Shown here in pieces: positions 7,106 to 14,366 of a DNA stretch of 22,219 bases. A program made the translations under genes and the position numbers. The notes below the pieces were generated by a model. It had not been told where the DNA came from. It made no database searches and worked only from the letters and a program-made list of their open reading frames with translations. The DNA is taken from positions 1 to 22,219 of the IMG/VR virus record IMGVR_UViG_3300020578_000472. One strand, 5' to 3'. Origin of the DNA: a virus. Numbering within the stretch: the stretch's first letter is position 1; every line of letters starts with the position of its first letter.

Positions 7106-7402
7106 ATGCAGCACATTCAGCATCGCCGTCTCACCACGCGCCTCAAAGCGCCCATTGTCACCATTCAAGAAAGTAGGCGGATTATCGGAGAAAGAATGAA
7201 AGAAGCTCGTTTAAACTCTGGAATGTCACAGGGAAATGTCGCAGAAATGCTTCATTGTGATCAAACTACAATCTCACGAATGGAACGTGGACAAATCTCC
7301 CCTGACTGCGCCCAAATTCGTATTCTTAGTTCTATTTTTCAGCTTTCTATTTTGTACCTGCTCGGTTATCCTACGTTTGTGGTTTCCGCAGTAGAAAATT
7401 AA
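7106..7402 (+). CDS. XRE-family helix-turn-helix regulator, antisense within head operon
   Basis: The frame is open from about 7034 to TAA 7402. I choose ATG 7106 (98 aa) because it leaves the divergent gene intact and keeps the whole first helix. ATG 7197 has a better Shine-Dalgarno (GGAG) but would cut the domain. The HTH spans residues 28-62: IGERMKEARLNSGMSQGNVA, then DQTTISRMERG, a textbook XRE/Cro-CI fold. The hydrophobic C-terminus (FQLSILYLLGYPTF) resembles the continuation seen in cyanobacterial and phage XRE proteins. It is the only plus-strand gene inside 14 kb of minus-strand genes. A TATACT at 7049-7054 could be a -10 element; no -35 is evident. It ends 4 nt into the opposite gene. 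Confidence 0.78.
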   Translation: MQHIQHRRLTTRLKAPIVTIQESRRIIGERMKEARLNSGMSQGNVAEMLHCDQTTISRMERGQISPDCAQIRILSSIFQLSILYLLGYPTFVVSAVEN

Positions 7403-7704
7403 ACCTCTTCGTCGTCTCGCAAATCTGCAAGCTGGCTTTCAATACCTTCCATGACATAGGCCTTTGCCATTGCTTCCACTTCAAAAGTGAGGAACTTCGT
7501 CGGCTCAAAATGCTCGTCAGGTTTTTCGTAATAACTCTTCACAAAAATATGCGTTTCGTCAAGGCGGCCATTTTTGAAATGCTGCTCTTCGACAAGGCGC
7601 CAGTGAGAAGTATTGCGATGCTCATTGGCCGAAAGAATGGCCAGAGCCTTCATCACGCCAATGCCTTCTTCTTCTTCTTCAATTACGCGGACGTACTCAC
7701 TCAC
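7399..7704 (-). CDS. Unknown acidic protein downstream of the frameshift gene
   Basis: A 101 aa protein starting at GTG 7704, whose GTGA overlaps the TGA that ends the frameshifted product upstream, so it is probably translationally coupled to it. It starts with a run of glutamates (VIEEEEEGIGV) and has a compact beta-rich middle (HWRLVEEQHFKNGRLDETHI) and an acidic end (LADLRDDEEV). Convergent with the XRE regulator, sharing 4 bp. No known domain is recognised. Confidence 0.65.
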   Translation of the reverse strand: MSEYVRVIEEEEEGIGVMKALAILSANEHRNTSHWRLVEEQHFKNGRLDETHIFVKSYYEKPDEHFEPTKFLTFEVEAMAKAYVMEGIESQLADLRDDEEV

Positions 7705-8054
7705 TGTTTTGATTGGCGACTTTCCACCATCCTAATGATGCGGTTGGCCCACGCCTTACCCGCGTCTCCTCCCCATAGTTGCCAGGCGATATAGCCAGCG
7801 TCATTTTCGCCACCACTTTTATTCTTCTCGTGGCGAGAGAAAAACGCTGCCATACGCTTAATAGTGGCAAAGCTTATGCCGCCGCCGCTAGCAAGATCAC
7901 CAGCCCTTGCAACACCGCTGCCAATGCCCTGCTTTCCAGCCTCCTGCGTTGTCAGGCCGCCTTTGCCATATTTCTTGCGTAGTTCTAAGCCGCGACGCGC
8001 TGCAGCTCTTACAGACGATGGAGGGGCGAACGACTCAGCGTCGCCCCTGCCTAC
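7701..8054 (-). CDS. -1 frame C-terminal half of a frameshifted two-domain phage protein
   Basis: The frame is open for 117 codons from GTA at 8054 to TGA 7703-7701 with no ATG, GTG or TTG in its first 65 codons, so it cannot be made whole on its own. It contains a module I know from many phage proteins: RGLELRKKYGKGG, SGVARAGDL, ISFATIKRMAAFFSRHEKNK and IAWQLWGGDAGKAWANRII. Its biochemical role is not established as far as I know. The frame is entered exactly by a -1 slip at the A AAA AAG that precedes the stop of the upstream gene, giving a fusion of 216 aa. An ATG within the FATIKRM segment could give only a 50 aa fragment. Confidence 0.78.
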   Translation of the reverse strand, partial: VGRGDAESFAPPSSVRAAARRGLELRKKYGKGGLTTQEAGKQGIGSGVARAGDLASGGGISFATIKRMAAFFSRHEKNKSGGENDAGYIAWQLWGGDAGKAWANRIIRMVESRQSKQ

Positions 8055-8071
8055 TTTTTTTTATTCTTCCT
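8022..8071 (-). promoter_or_regulatory. dnaX-like -1 frameshift signal: slippery A AAA AAG plus stem-loop
   Basis: On the minus strand: AGGAAG at 8071-8066, the heptamer A AAA AAG at 8060-8054 in the correct zero-frame phase, the stop TAG at 8053-8051, a 5-nt spacer (8053-8049), then AGGGGCGA at 8048-8041 paired perfectly with TCGCCCCT at 8029-8022 around an 11-nt loop. Heptamer, spacer length and GC-rich stem match the E. coli dnaX arrangement. The internal Shine-Dalgarno-like element is closer to the heptamer than in dnaX. Confidence 0.8.
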
Positions 8072-8350
8072 GACGGTGCCTAAATAAGCTTTACAGCGCC
8101 TCTCTCCTAAGCTTTCATCCATCATATCTTCTTCCATTTCCCCTTCTTCTTCCATGCAGCACATAGCATCCACATAGGCATCTACATAAGCATCACTTTT
8201 GCCTTCCATTGACATGCCAGCTTCAGACATGGCAATGGCAATCGCCTGTTTGCGACTGACAATTGGCTTGCCATCGCTCCCTTTAAGAGTGCCAGCCTTA
8301 AATTCTCGCATCACTTTCGCCAGTTTGGCCTGTTTTTGCTTGTTAGTCAT
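8051..8350 (-). CDS. DUF6496-like small protein, zero-frame product of the frameshift gene
   Basis: A 99 aa protein from ATG 8350. Residues 12-45 (KVMREFKAGTLKGSDGKPIV then SRKQAIAIAMSEAG) match the small, widespread phage domain I know as DUF6496. An acidic, Met/Cys-rich linker follows (MCCMEEEGEMEEDMM), and the end is basic, RKNKKK. The last three sense codons are AAA AAA AAG directly before TAG, which builds the slippery sequence. The zero-frame product alone would be the abundant form and the fusion the minor one. Located between the methyltransferase and the protease/scaffold gene, so probably a virion or assembly component; function unknown. Confidence 0.8.
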   Translation of the reverse strand: MTNKQKQAKLAKVMREFKAGTLKGSDGKPIVSRKQAIAIAMSEAGMSMEGKSDAYVDAYVDAMCCMEEEGEMEEDMMDESLGERRCKAYLGTVRKNKKK

Positions 8351-8368
8351 GACTCTTTTTTTCTCAGT

Positions 8369-8899
8369 CTAGACCTTTACTCCATAGAAATACAAATCGC
8401 ACGACTGGGGATTAACACTGAATTCATAATCAGTAAAAATAGAGTCAAAATCAACAAAACTAAAATCCTCTGCGGTCAGATTTAAGTAGTAACTCCAGCC
8501 TTTGGCGATGGTCAGAGGACTGTCCTGTGGTGTGCTGCGTTCAGTGCCGTGCTCAGGACGGCCAGTGGTAGCACAAGTGAATACCACAAGCCCTCCGCTT
8601 TTACAAAGGCGAATCATATTCAAAAAAGTTTCCTTCCAGAAAGGATTGTGCTCAAAGCACTCGCAAGATATGCAGCAATCAAATGGCTTTTTGCTGTCAT
8701 ATTCATGGCCACTAATAACAACATCCACCCCTGGCCCATTCCCTACGTCTACTCCCACATACTCACGAGAAGTAAAAGCATTGCGCACTGTGCCATTGAT
8801 ATTTAAGCTTCCTACTTCTAGGGTCCTTTCCCCCTTGAAGGCAAGAGGGAACTTGGTCTGAAGCAATGTAATGTAGTCCGATTGTTCTTTGTGAGCCAT
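8369..8899 (-). CDS. SAM-dependent methyltransferase (class I)
   Basis: A 176 aa protein from ATG 8899. Motif I is TLEVGSLNINGTVR (residues 27-39), the acidic end of strand 2 is YVGVDVGNGPGVDVV (Asp51), and the post-motif region has FDCCISCECFEHNPFWKETF and LCKSGGLVVFTC, which is the Methyltransf_11-like layout. The substrate is not apparent. Placed next to three glycosyltransferase-type genes and 2 nt before the DUF4422 gene stop, it may methylate a sugar or a nucleotide-sugar. Small molecule, protein or DNA targets cannot be excluded. No DNA methyltransferase NPPY motif is seen. Confidence 0.8.
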   Translation of the reverse strand: MAHKEQSDYITLLQTKFPLAFKGERTLEVGSLNINGTVRNAFTSREYVGVDVGNGPGVDVVISGHEYDSKKPFDCCISCECFEHNPFWKETFLNMIRLCKSGGLVVFTCATTGRPEHGTERSTPQDSPLTIAKGWSYYLNLTAEDFSFVDFDSIFTDYEFSVNPQSCDLYFYGVKV

Positions 8900-8901
8900 G
8901 A

Positions 8902-9621
8902 TTATTTAATAAAGCCGATGGGGGCAGTGCCAATGTTCATCTCGGGGAAAAGCCTATCCCGGTATAAAACCATGCCAGTGATTAAACGCTCTGCAATGAA
9001 AGCAATAGCTCTTTTGTCATAGCCTTCAATCTGAAGAAATGCGTTTTTATGCGTTTCCCAAATTGGAGACAAGGCGTTAAGCAGTGTTGTCATGAAAAGC
9101 CGATATTCTGCTCGTGGACCACGCGCCATATTGCATCCAATGAACATATTTTGCGCCCAAATCTTGTCAATTTGCTCACGGGAGAACAGCCACTGTCCAG
9201 TGTCAGCCAGTGTCCTAGTAATTAATGGTGCATCAAATGCCGAATGCCCACCATAAAATTGCTGCTCAAGACTACAGCCAAATGTTGCAAATTCTGGAAC
9301 ATATAACGTACTTTCGCTGTACCAAGTGCTGCTTGGTTCCACCCAGTTACGCCGATACTGTGCATTACCGATATTTAGCTGCTCGGCATTATTTACTATC
9401 CATTGAATGCACGATAATTCGCCAAATTGAGAGTTCAATGGAGAAAGAGATGTTTGCCCTTCGTCGTCAAAAATGTAACCATTTTGTCGCAACTCTTTAC
9501 GTTCTTCTTCTGTTAGATCACATGCTCCCCCCATGATGGGAATCAATGGGGCGCGGGATGAGTATCGCACCGTCTCGCCAGGAATACACACTGCGTAAAT
9601 AGCGCAATCAGACGGTTGCAT
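8902..9621 (-). CDS. DUF4422-like glycosyltransferase
   Basis: A 239 aa protein from ATG 9621, overlapping the upstream gene by 14 nt. It shows the layout of DUF4422 proteins: an N-terminal strand (CAIYAVCIPGE), a segment IFDDEGQTSLSPLNSQFGEL (residues 50-69) where DUF4422 has its D-x-N-x-S-x-N-x-ELT core, then IGNAQYRRNW (84-93) in place of the usual IGLxHYRR. DUF4422 proteins are predicted glycosyltransferases in surface polysaccharide loci. Some core residues differ, so activity is uncertain. Member of a three-gene glycosyltransferase run. Confidence 0.62.
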   Translation of the reverse strand: MQPSDCAIYAVCIPGETVRYSSRAPLIPIMGGACDLTEEERKELRQNGYIFDDEGQTSLSPLNSQFGELSCIQWIVNNAEQLNIGNAQYRRNWVEPSSTWYSESTLYVPEFATFGCSLEQQFYGGHSAFDAPLITRTLADTGQWLFSREQIDKIWAQNMFIGCNMARGPRAEYRLFMTTLLNALSPIWETHKNAFLQIEGYDKRAIAFIAERLITGMVLYRDRLFPEMNIGTAPIGFIK

Positions 9622-10321
9622 ACACTTGCCTCGCAGCCCAAAGTTCGTTGTAATTATTTACGCCCTTGGCTCCCACTCCAGTTAAGTCACCACCGCCTGA
9701 AGGCTTGCTCCATGCCATAATCGTACCATCAGGCAAAACAAAGGCACGATTCTTTTGTTCGTACGTAGGCGTCAGTTCTAGATAGTCACCATAGACGAAA
9801 TTAGCATTGCCGCCATTTGCAGCAAGAGCCGCGCCCAGCAATGTTGGACCAGTGGGACACAATGGAGTGATTCCGTAGTACTGTTCGTGACAGTTGTTGA
9901 CTATCATTTCAATGGCAGTGGTCAGTGCTATGTTGCCAGGCTTTGAATAAAGAACAGTGGTCGCACACGCCCAAGTGGTGTAGCTAAAGCGTTGAATATC
10001 ACGGAACGCCAAAAATTCAATGCGTGGTCCCACTTCCACTGGATTCACCACCCTGACAGCAATATCCATATACCACCCTCCAAGCTTATTAAGCAAGCAG
10101 AATCTACCAAGATCGGCTTTGTACGAATAGGGCTTTAGACAGTCGTAGGCCCATAGAACTTCCTTCTCATAGTTAGCTTCAATAAAAGCCCGAAGGCTTT
10201 CTTTTGTGTAAATTTGATACTCTGCTTCAGGAAACGCTTGACGCACAGTGCCAGTGGCATGTTCTAAGAATGGTGACAACTCTGCACCATTATCAGAAAG
10301 AAAGATTTGTGAAATTTGCAT
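9608..10321 (-). CDS. GT32-type (Och1-like) glycosyltransferase with altered DXD
   Basis: A 237 aa protein from ATG 10321. Residues 66-90 (YSYKADLGRFCLLNKLGGWY then MDIAV) match the sugar-binding core of the GT32/Och1 family, where the usual motif is GGxYxDxD. Here the motif reads MDIA, so the second Asp is Ala88. Metal or nucleotide-sugar binding may be altered, or another residue may substitute. The C-terminal part ends NELWAARQVYATV. It starts 5 nt after the GT4 stop and overlaps the DUF4422 gene, pointing to a single transcript and a shared glycan pathway. Confidence 0.72.
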   Translation of the reverse strand: MQISQIFLSDNGAELSPFLEHATGTVRQAFPEAEYQIYTKESLRAFIEANYEKEVLWAYDCLKPYSYKADLGRFCLLNKLGGWYMDIAVRVVNPVEVGPRIEFLAFRDIQRFSYTTWACATTVLYSKPGNIALTTAIEMIVNNCHEQYYGITPLCPTGPTLLGAALAANGGNANFVYGDYLELTPTYEQKNRAFVLPDGTIMAWSKPSGGGDLTGVGAKGVNNYNELWAARQVYATV

Positions 10322-10326
10322 GATGA

Positions 10327-11547
10327 TTAAACGATTTTTGCGGGAACTCCAAAGCCTTTAAATGATTCCTTGCCTTGCATGCTGAGCACTTCATCTACGA
10401 TGCCAAGCATTTTTTTCGTAATAACAGGCCAAGTGAATTGCTTTTCATGAATACGGTCATAGCACCATTCACCAACTTTTTTCAGGGCAGAGCGGTCTTC
10501 GTAATAATTATTTAAGATGGCAGCTACGCTTTCAGGATCGGGCAGCAAGCGCTCCAGTCCGTAGTTCCTATCGGTTTCAGAGGCGTTACAGGAAACGCGG
10601 GGAATGTCATTGAAAATCTCCTTGAGGCTCGTATGGTCTGGCACCACCTGTGCAACACCAGTCGCCGCATGCTCACTATTAACCAGGCCCCAGCCTTCGC
10701 CAATACAAGTGTTGAGGCCAATGTCCACTGCGTTATACACTTTGTTTAACTTTTCAATGGGAAGGCAATTCTGTGTGGAGAAATGTGGGCTCGTAAGAAT
10801 AAGCTTGCCAGCAGCGTCGTACCCTGCGTCACGAGCCACCCGCTTGAACAGTGGAATAATCTCCCAGCCCATGTCCTTAGCGCCCATATTGAGCCATAGA
10901 CGGGCATCAGGCTTATCCTTGGCAAACTCAACGAACCCCTTAATGGTCAGGTCAATGCGCTTACGCGGCTGGTTCCTGTTGCCATTGAAGACAATAAACA
11001 CATCTTCTGGCACGCCAAGTTCCTTTCGGCATTCCAGGAGGTCAATGGGAAAGAATTTAGTGAAATCAGTTCCATGCGGAATGACGTGGATGGGCTTTTC
11101 GTAGCCCATCTTGATAAGTTCTTCTTTCCCAAATTCCGTGTAGGTGGCAAGGCCGTCCCACTCGCTTACGGATTCGTTTAATTCTGGGAACAGTCCGTAA
11201 CTATCAATGGGCGTGTAAACAAAAAATTTAAAACCGATGCTTTCCTTGAATGCCTTCACCGCTTGCCATAAATTAATACCCACCCATAGATCATTTGTCA
11301 CCCACACAAGGTCTGGTTTGATGGTTTGAACCAGTTCTGCAATGCGATGGGAACCAAACGGGTCGGAGCCGTGTGCCATCGCAGGATAGCTTTTGTATTT
11401 AACGGCTTCGTCGTCATGATCACCGTGCCAGTTTGTCGCGAGCACATGCACTTCATGCTCCTTTGCTAGAGCGGGAAGGAGATATTCTGCTACTCGCCCG
11501 AAGCCAGTCTGGACAAACGCATCACCTGCGTAGAGAATTTTTGCCAC
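10327..11547 (-). CDS. GT4-family glycosyltransferase (GT-B fold)
   Basis: A 406 aa protein from ATG 11547. The N-terminus (KILYAGDAFVQTGFGRVAEY) is the glycine-rich loop typical of GT-B enzymes that bind acceptor and donor. Residues 187-200 contain FNGNRNQPRKRIDL, the donor-side basic motif, and residues 284-292 (EGWGLVNSE) form the E-x7-E motif of retaining GT4 enzymes, followed by AATGVAQVVPDH. The length is normal for the family. It likely transfers a sugar from a nucleotide-sugar donor; substrate unknown. It is the first of the accessory genes after the MuF-like gene, with a 36-nt gap. Confidence 0.9.
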   Translation of the reverse strand: MAKILYAGDAFVQTGFGRVAEYLLPALAKEHEVHVLATNWHGDHDDEAVKYKSYPAMAHGSDPFGSHRIAELVQTIKPDLVWVTNDLWVGINLWQAVKAFKESIGFKFFVYTPIDSYGLFPELNESVSEWDGLATYTEFGKEELIKMGYEKPIHVIPHGTDFTKFFPIDLLECRKELGVPEDVFIVFNGNRNQPRKRIDLTIKGFVEFAKDKPDARLWLNMGAKDMGWEIIPLFKRVARDAGYDAAGKLILTSPHFSTQNCLPIEKLNKVYNAVDIGLNTCIGEGWGLVNSEHAATGVAQVVPDHTSLKEIFNDIPRVSCNASETDRNYGLERLLPDPESVAAILNNYYEDRSALKKVGEWCYDRIHEKQFTWPVITKKMLGIVDEVLSMQGKESFKGFGVPAKIV

Positions 11548-11583
11548 TAGAAAAACGAATCTTGTCTGATGATAGTGGCAAAA

Positions 11584-12261
11584 TTAAACGGGCACCACTG
11601 GCGCCTGCTGCCTGAAATACTCAACGCGACATTTGCAACGGGCTCCGCATTCACAGCGCACACCAGGAAGTGGAAGGCTTCCAATGGGGACCATTCCGCG
11701 AGAGGCATAGTTAAGGCAATCCTGACAATGCACGGCTTGGTTGTCCAAGATGCGTCGCATCAACGAAAACCCACGTTGTTGTTCGCGCAGTTCCGTACCT
11801 TGCCAATAAGATCCACGAACACTTTGAGCGTAAAGGCCGATACGAGCAATAGCCATGGGAGCAGAAACACGCCCATCCAAAAGGTCACGTACAAAGCCCT
11901 GAAGATAAGTGTATTCCGAACGAAGCCTCTGACCGATGCGGCCATATTCCGCACTGCCCATCTTACTTCGTCCGCCATAGCCAATAGTCGCTGCTTGAAT
12001 ATGACCCGCTTTAATTGCTTCGCGGACACTATCTTGCCATTGATCAAGCGTAATTGAACCATCGCCTAACATCCTCGTAAAACGCTTGAGTTGCGTTTCT
12101 AGTTTATCAATGCGACCATCAATCAGCATGCCTACTGCAGCTTTGCTGAGAAAGCGGCCTTTCTCATTGCGATAACGTCCACTACGTTGGTCATACGACC
12201 ATTCAGCGTCCATCCTGCTGGACAAAATGACGCTGCTGAAAGAGGATAAGTTATTCAGCAT
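11584..12261 (-). CDS. MuF/SPP1 gp7-like head morphogenesis protein with Cys cluster
   Basis: A 225 aa protein; ATG 12261 overlaps the portal stop by 11 nt. Met17 (12213) is an alternative start. The central part is helical (residues 50-160) and the C-terminus carries a Cys-rich signature, C179xxC182 then ASRGMVPIGSLPLPG, then C203xC205xxxC209xC211. That end is the metal-binding tail found in phage head morphogenesis proteins encoded directly after the portal. Such proteins are minor capsid components, sometimes ejected with DNA. Gene order (terminase, portal, MuF) supports the call. Confidence 0.78.
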   Translation of the reverse strand: MLNNLSSFSSVILSSRMDAEWSYDQRSGRYRNEKGRFLSKAAVGMLIDGRIDKLETQLKRFTRMLGDGSITLDQWQDSVREAIKAGHIQAATIGYGGRSKMGSAEYGRIGQRLRSEYTYLQGFVRDLLDGRVSAPMAIARIGLYAQSVRGSYWQGTELREQQRGFSLMRRILDNQAVHCQDCLNYASRGMVPIGSLPLPGVRCECGARCKCRVEYFRQQAPVVPV

Positions 12262-14299
12262 TGTCGGCCTCTAGTAGCTCTTTGAACTGCGCTGGAGCCT
12301 CTTCCTTCCATTCTTTCATGGCATTTTCAATGTCCTCGTCTGAGATGAATGCAGCCTCATCAATGCCAGCAAGCATTAGTCCTTCTACTTTCATGGGATC
12401 AATGGCATCCACTTTGCTACTAACAAGCTTTGCTGGTCCCTTCCGTTCAGGGTCAGGGTCAGCTTTACGCTTGCGGGCTACGATGGTTTGACGCTCTTCC
12501 TTTGACATGGCTTGAGCTTTGGCTTTAGGGAGGCACTTGGGCTTACCTTCCTTTTCACCACGTCCTCCGCATGGCCCCATAATTTCCCCATTGGCACCAA
12601 TCCTCACCCATTCTTCCTTGAACCATTTGTCAAGGTCGTCGGCGTGGATTTCGCCAGAGTCTCCCTTAAAGGCTCCAGCGGTGGAACCATGCTTTTCTTT
12701 GTACATGCGCTTGTACTGCTGCACCACATAGCCACTGGCATAAGCAGACGGCCACACCTTAAACTTTGCCTTTGCTGCGGCCACTGCACGACTATGCAGA
12801 GCCTCGTCAGTGAATTTCACATCGCCACGCTCGTGCTCCAAATCGCCCGGCAGATAAAGACCAGCAGAATCTTCCACTTCACGGCTTCCGTCCATGGGAA
12901 GCGTGCCATTTTCTTCGTTCAACGGATCGCGTCCGCCAGGAGGCACTTTCATTTGCCCTCCCTGCTGGGGCAGCTCACGAGGGAGCGATGGGTCAAGAGT
13001 GAGTTCCATTGACCATTCAGAGCCTCCGTAGCGAGCATCTGCCACTTCCTGCGGATGGAGCACGCCAAGTTGGATGTAGCGCCCATCAACGGCTGCTACA
13101 CGCGCACGCACGTCAGCCTTTTCGCGCTCGTTTAGTTCAAAGAGATCATTAAACTTAATCCGCCATGACTCAGGCAGCCGCCCATTAGTCGGGCCGTCCT
13201 TACTGAGCATGATCATTTTCATTAAATGATGCAGCGGACGCTTGTAGTGAGAAGCTTGATAATCACCAAGGTGCTTCGCAAAATCACGCTCCTCGCTCCG
13301 GCCAGTAGAGCCCAGGCCTCCAGGACTCTCACCAAATAAAATAGTATGGGGAATCTGAGAAGCGCCAATAATATCAATGCGAAGCTTTTCTAGGATTTCA
13401 CCAACGCCACCAAAGTTGCGACTAATAAATTCAAGCTCTTCTTTTTCTGCGTCAATTGCATAACCGCGATAAATGCTTTTGCTCATATCATTGAGCACAA
13501 GGCGATCACGCACGTCCTTCTCTTTGCCGGCGGCAAGCATAGAAGAAAGACCGCGAAGTTTATGCACAAAAATATCAAATTCTGTCAGCAAAGTTGCAGC
13601 AGAACTAATGCCAGTGGAATAAAAGCGGAAGCTGTCGTACACGCTTTGCAGCGTGCTCATTCCCCACCCATAATTTCTCTGTCGAATGCGATAAGGCAAC
13701 CATTCGCCGTCAAACCTGAGAATACGGTCTTTATGAATGTTGACCAATTGTGGCTGCCTAATTAGATCGCCAGAAATGATTTGATAATACGTTGCCTTGG
13801 AATAATCGTAGAGGCTATCTTCGTTAATCATTGGCGCAATCTGCCAACGATCTAGCACTTCCATGCCTTCAATGGAGCGAATATTTCTATAGTCAACAGG
13901 CTGATCAGCAGACCGCCCATCGTCAATGTAAAGAAGAATGACAGCGCCGCCGAAGAGGCGGGCATTCTTGGAAGCCAAGCCGAGATTTTCAAGGATGTAT
14001 AAGTCTTCAATCACCTGTTCAATGCCCGTCACTTCTTCCGCCGCTGCGCCCTCTCCGCCAAATAACACTTTGAAGCCTTTCCGCGTGGACTGCTCAGCAA
14101 CGATGTCCACGATGCGCTTGGGAATCCACTCGCTATAAAGGTTTTCAAGCTCTTCTTGGGCGAGAAAAACGATGGGAGTGGAGCCGGTGTATTGGCTCTT
14201 ATCTCTTCGGGTGCCCATGCCAGTGAGAGCGTTTACGAGCCCGTCCACTCGCAGGCCTTCATTGCCATTGTGACCAAGATCAACTAGCTCTTCCGACAT
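12251..14299 (-). CDS. Portal protein (DUF1073-type) with C-terminal DUF5872 extension
   Basis: A 682 aa protein from ATG 14299. Residues about 1-440 have the DUF1073-type portal layout: YSEWIPKRIVDIVAEQSTRK near the start, ARLFGGAVILLYIDDG at 113-128, and IPHTILFGESPGGLGSTG at 316-333, then DYQ.SHY and the stem helices. The portal is the dodecameric DNA gate of the capsid. Residues about 505-625 form a separate domain resembling DUF5872: AKFKVWPSAYASGYVVQQYK, DKWFKEEWVRI, GPCGGR and KPKCLPKAKA. The family is usually about 450-500 aa without this extension. Linker and tail are acidic and Pro-rich. It overlaps the MuF gene by 11 nt. Confidence 0.87.
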   Translation of the reverse strand: MSEELVDLGHNGNEGLRVDGLVNALTGMGTRRDKSQYTGSTPIVFLAQEELENLYSEWIPKRIVDIVAEQSTRKGFKVLFGGEGAAAEEVTGIEQVIEDLYILENLGLASKNARLFGGAVILLYIDDGRSADQPVDYRNIRSIEGMEVLDRWQIAPMINEDSLYDYSKATYYQIISGDLIRQPQLVNIHKDRILRFDGEWLPYRIRQRNYGWGMSTLQSVYDSFRFYSTGISSAATLLTEFDIFVHKLRGLSSMLAAGKEKDVRDRLVLNDMSKSIYRGYAIDAEKEELEFISRNFGGVGEILEKLRIDIIGASQIPHTILFGESPGGLGSTGRSEERDFAKHLGDYQASHYKRPLHHLMKMIMLSKDGPTNGRLPESWRIKFNDLFELNEREKADVRARVAAVDGRYIQLGVLHPQEVADARYGGSEWSMELTLDPSLPRELPQQGGQMKVPPGGRDPLNEENGTLPMDGSREVEDSAGLYLPGDLEHERGDVKFTDEALHSRAVAAAKAKFKVWPSAYASGYVVQQYKRMYKEKHGSTAGAFKGDSGEIHADDLDKWFKEEWVRIGANGEIMGPCGGRGEKEGKPKCLPKAKAQAMSKEERQTIVARKRKADPDPERKGPAKLVSSKVDAIDPMKVEGLMLAGIDEAAFISDEDIENAMKEWKEEAPAQFKELLEADNAE

Positions 14300-14317
14300 T
14301 TTTCAGCATGATGGGTA

Positions 14318-14345
14318 TTGACACCATGCTAACAGTGGCTAAGAT
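14318..14345 (+). promoter_or_regulatory. Sigma-70-like promoter for the nuclease-terminase operon
   Basis: TTGACA at 14318-14323 (perfect -35) and TAAGAT at 14340-14345 (4 of 6 matches to TATAAT) with a 16-bp spacer lie between the divergent portal and nuclease genes. A start near 14352 would give a leader of about 15 nt to ATG 14367. That rules out the upstream GTG 14346 as start. Confidence 0.6.
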
Positions 14346-14366
14346 GTGCCTGATCTTCTGTTGTTT

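Noticed and set aside
12512-13012. Plus-strand 166-codon frame opposite the portal gene.
   Set aside because: Antisense to the portal/DUF5872 coding region; composition is that of a shadow frame.
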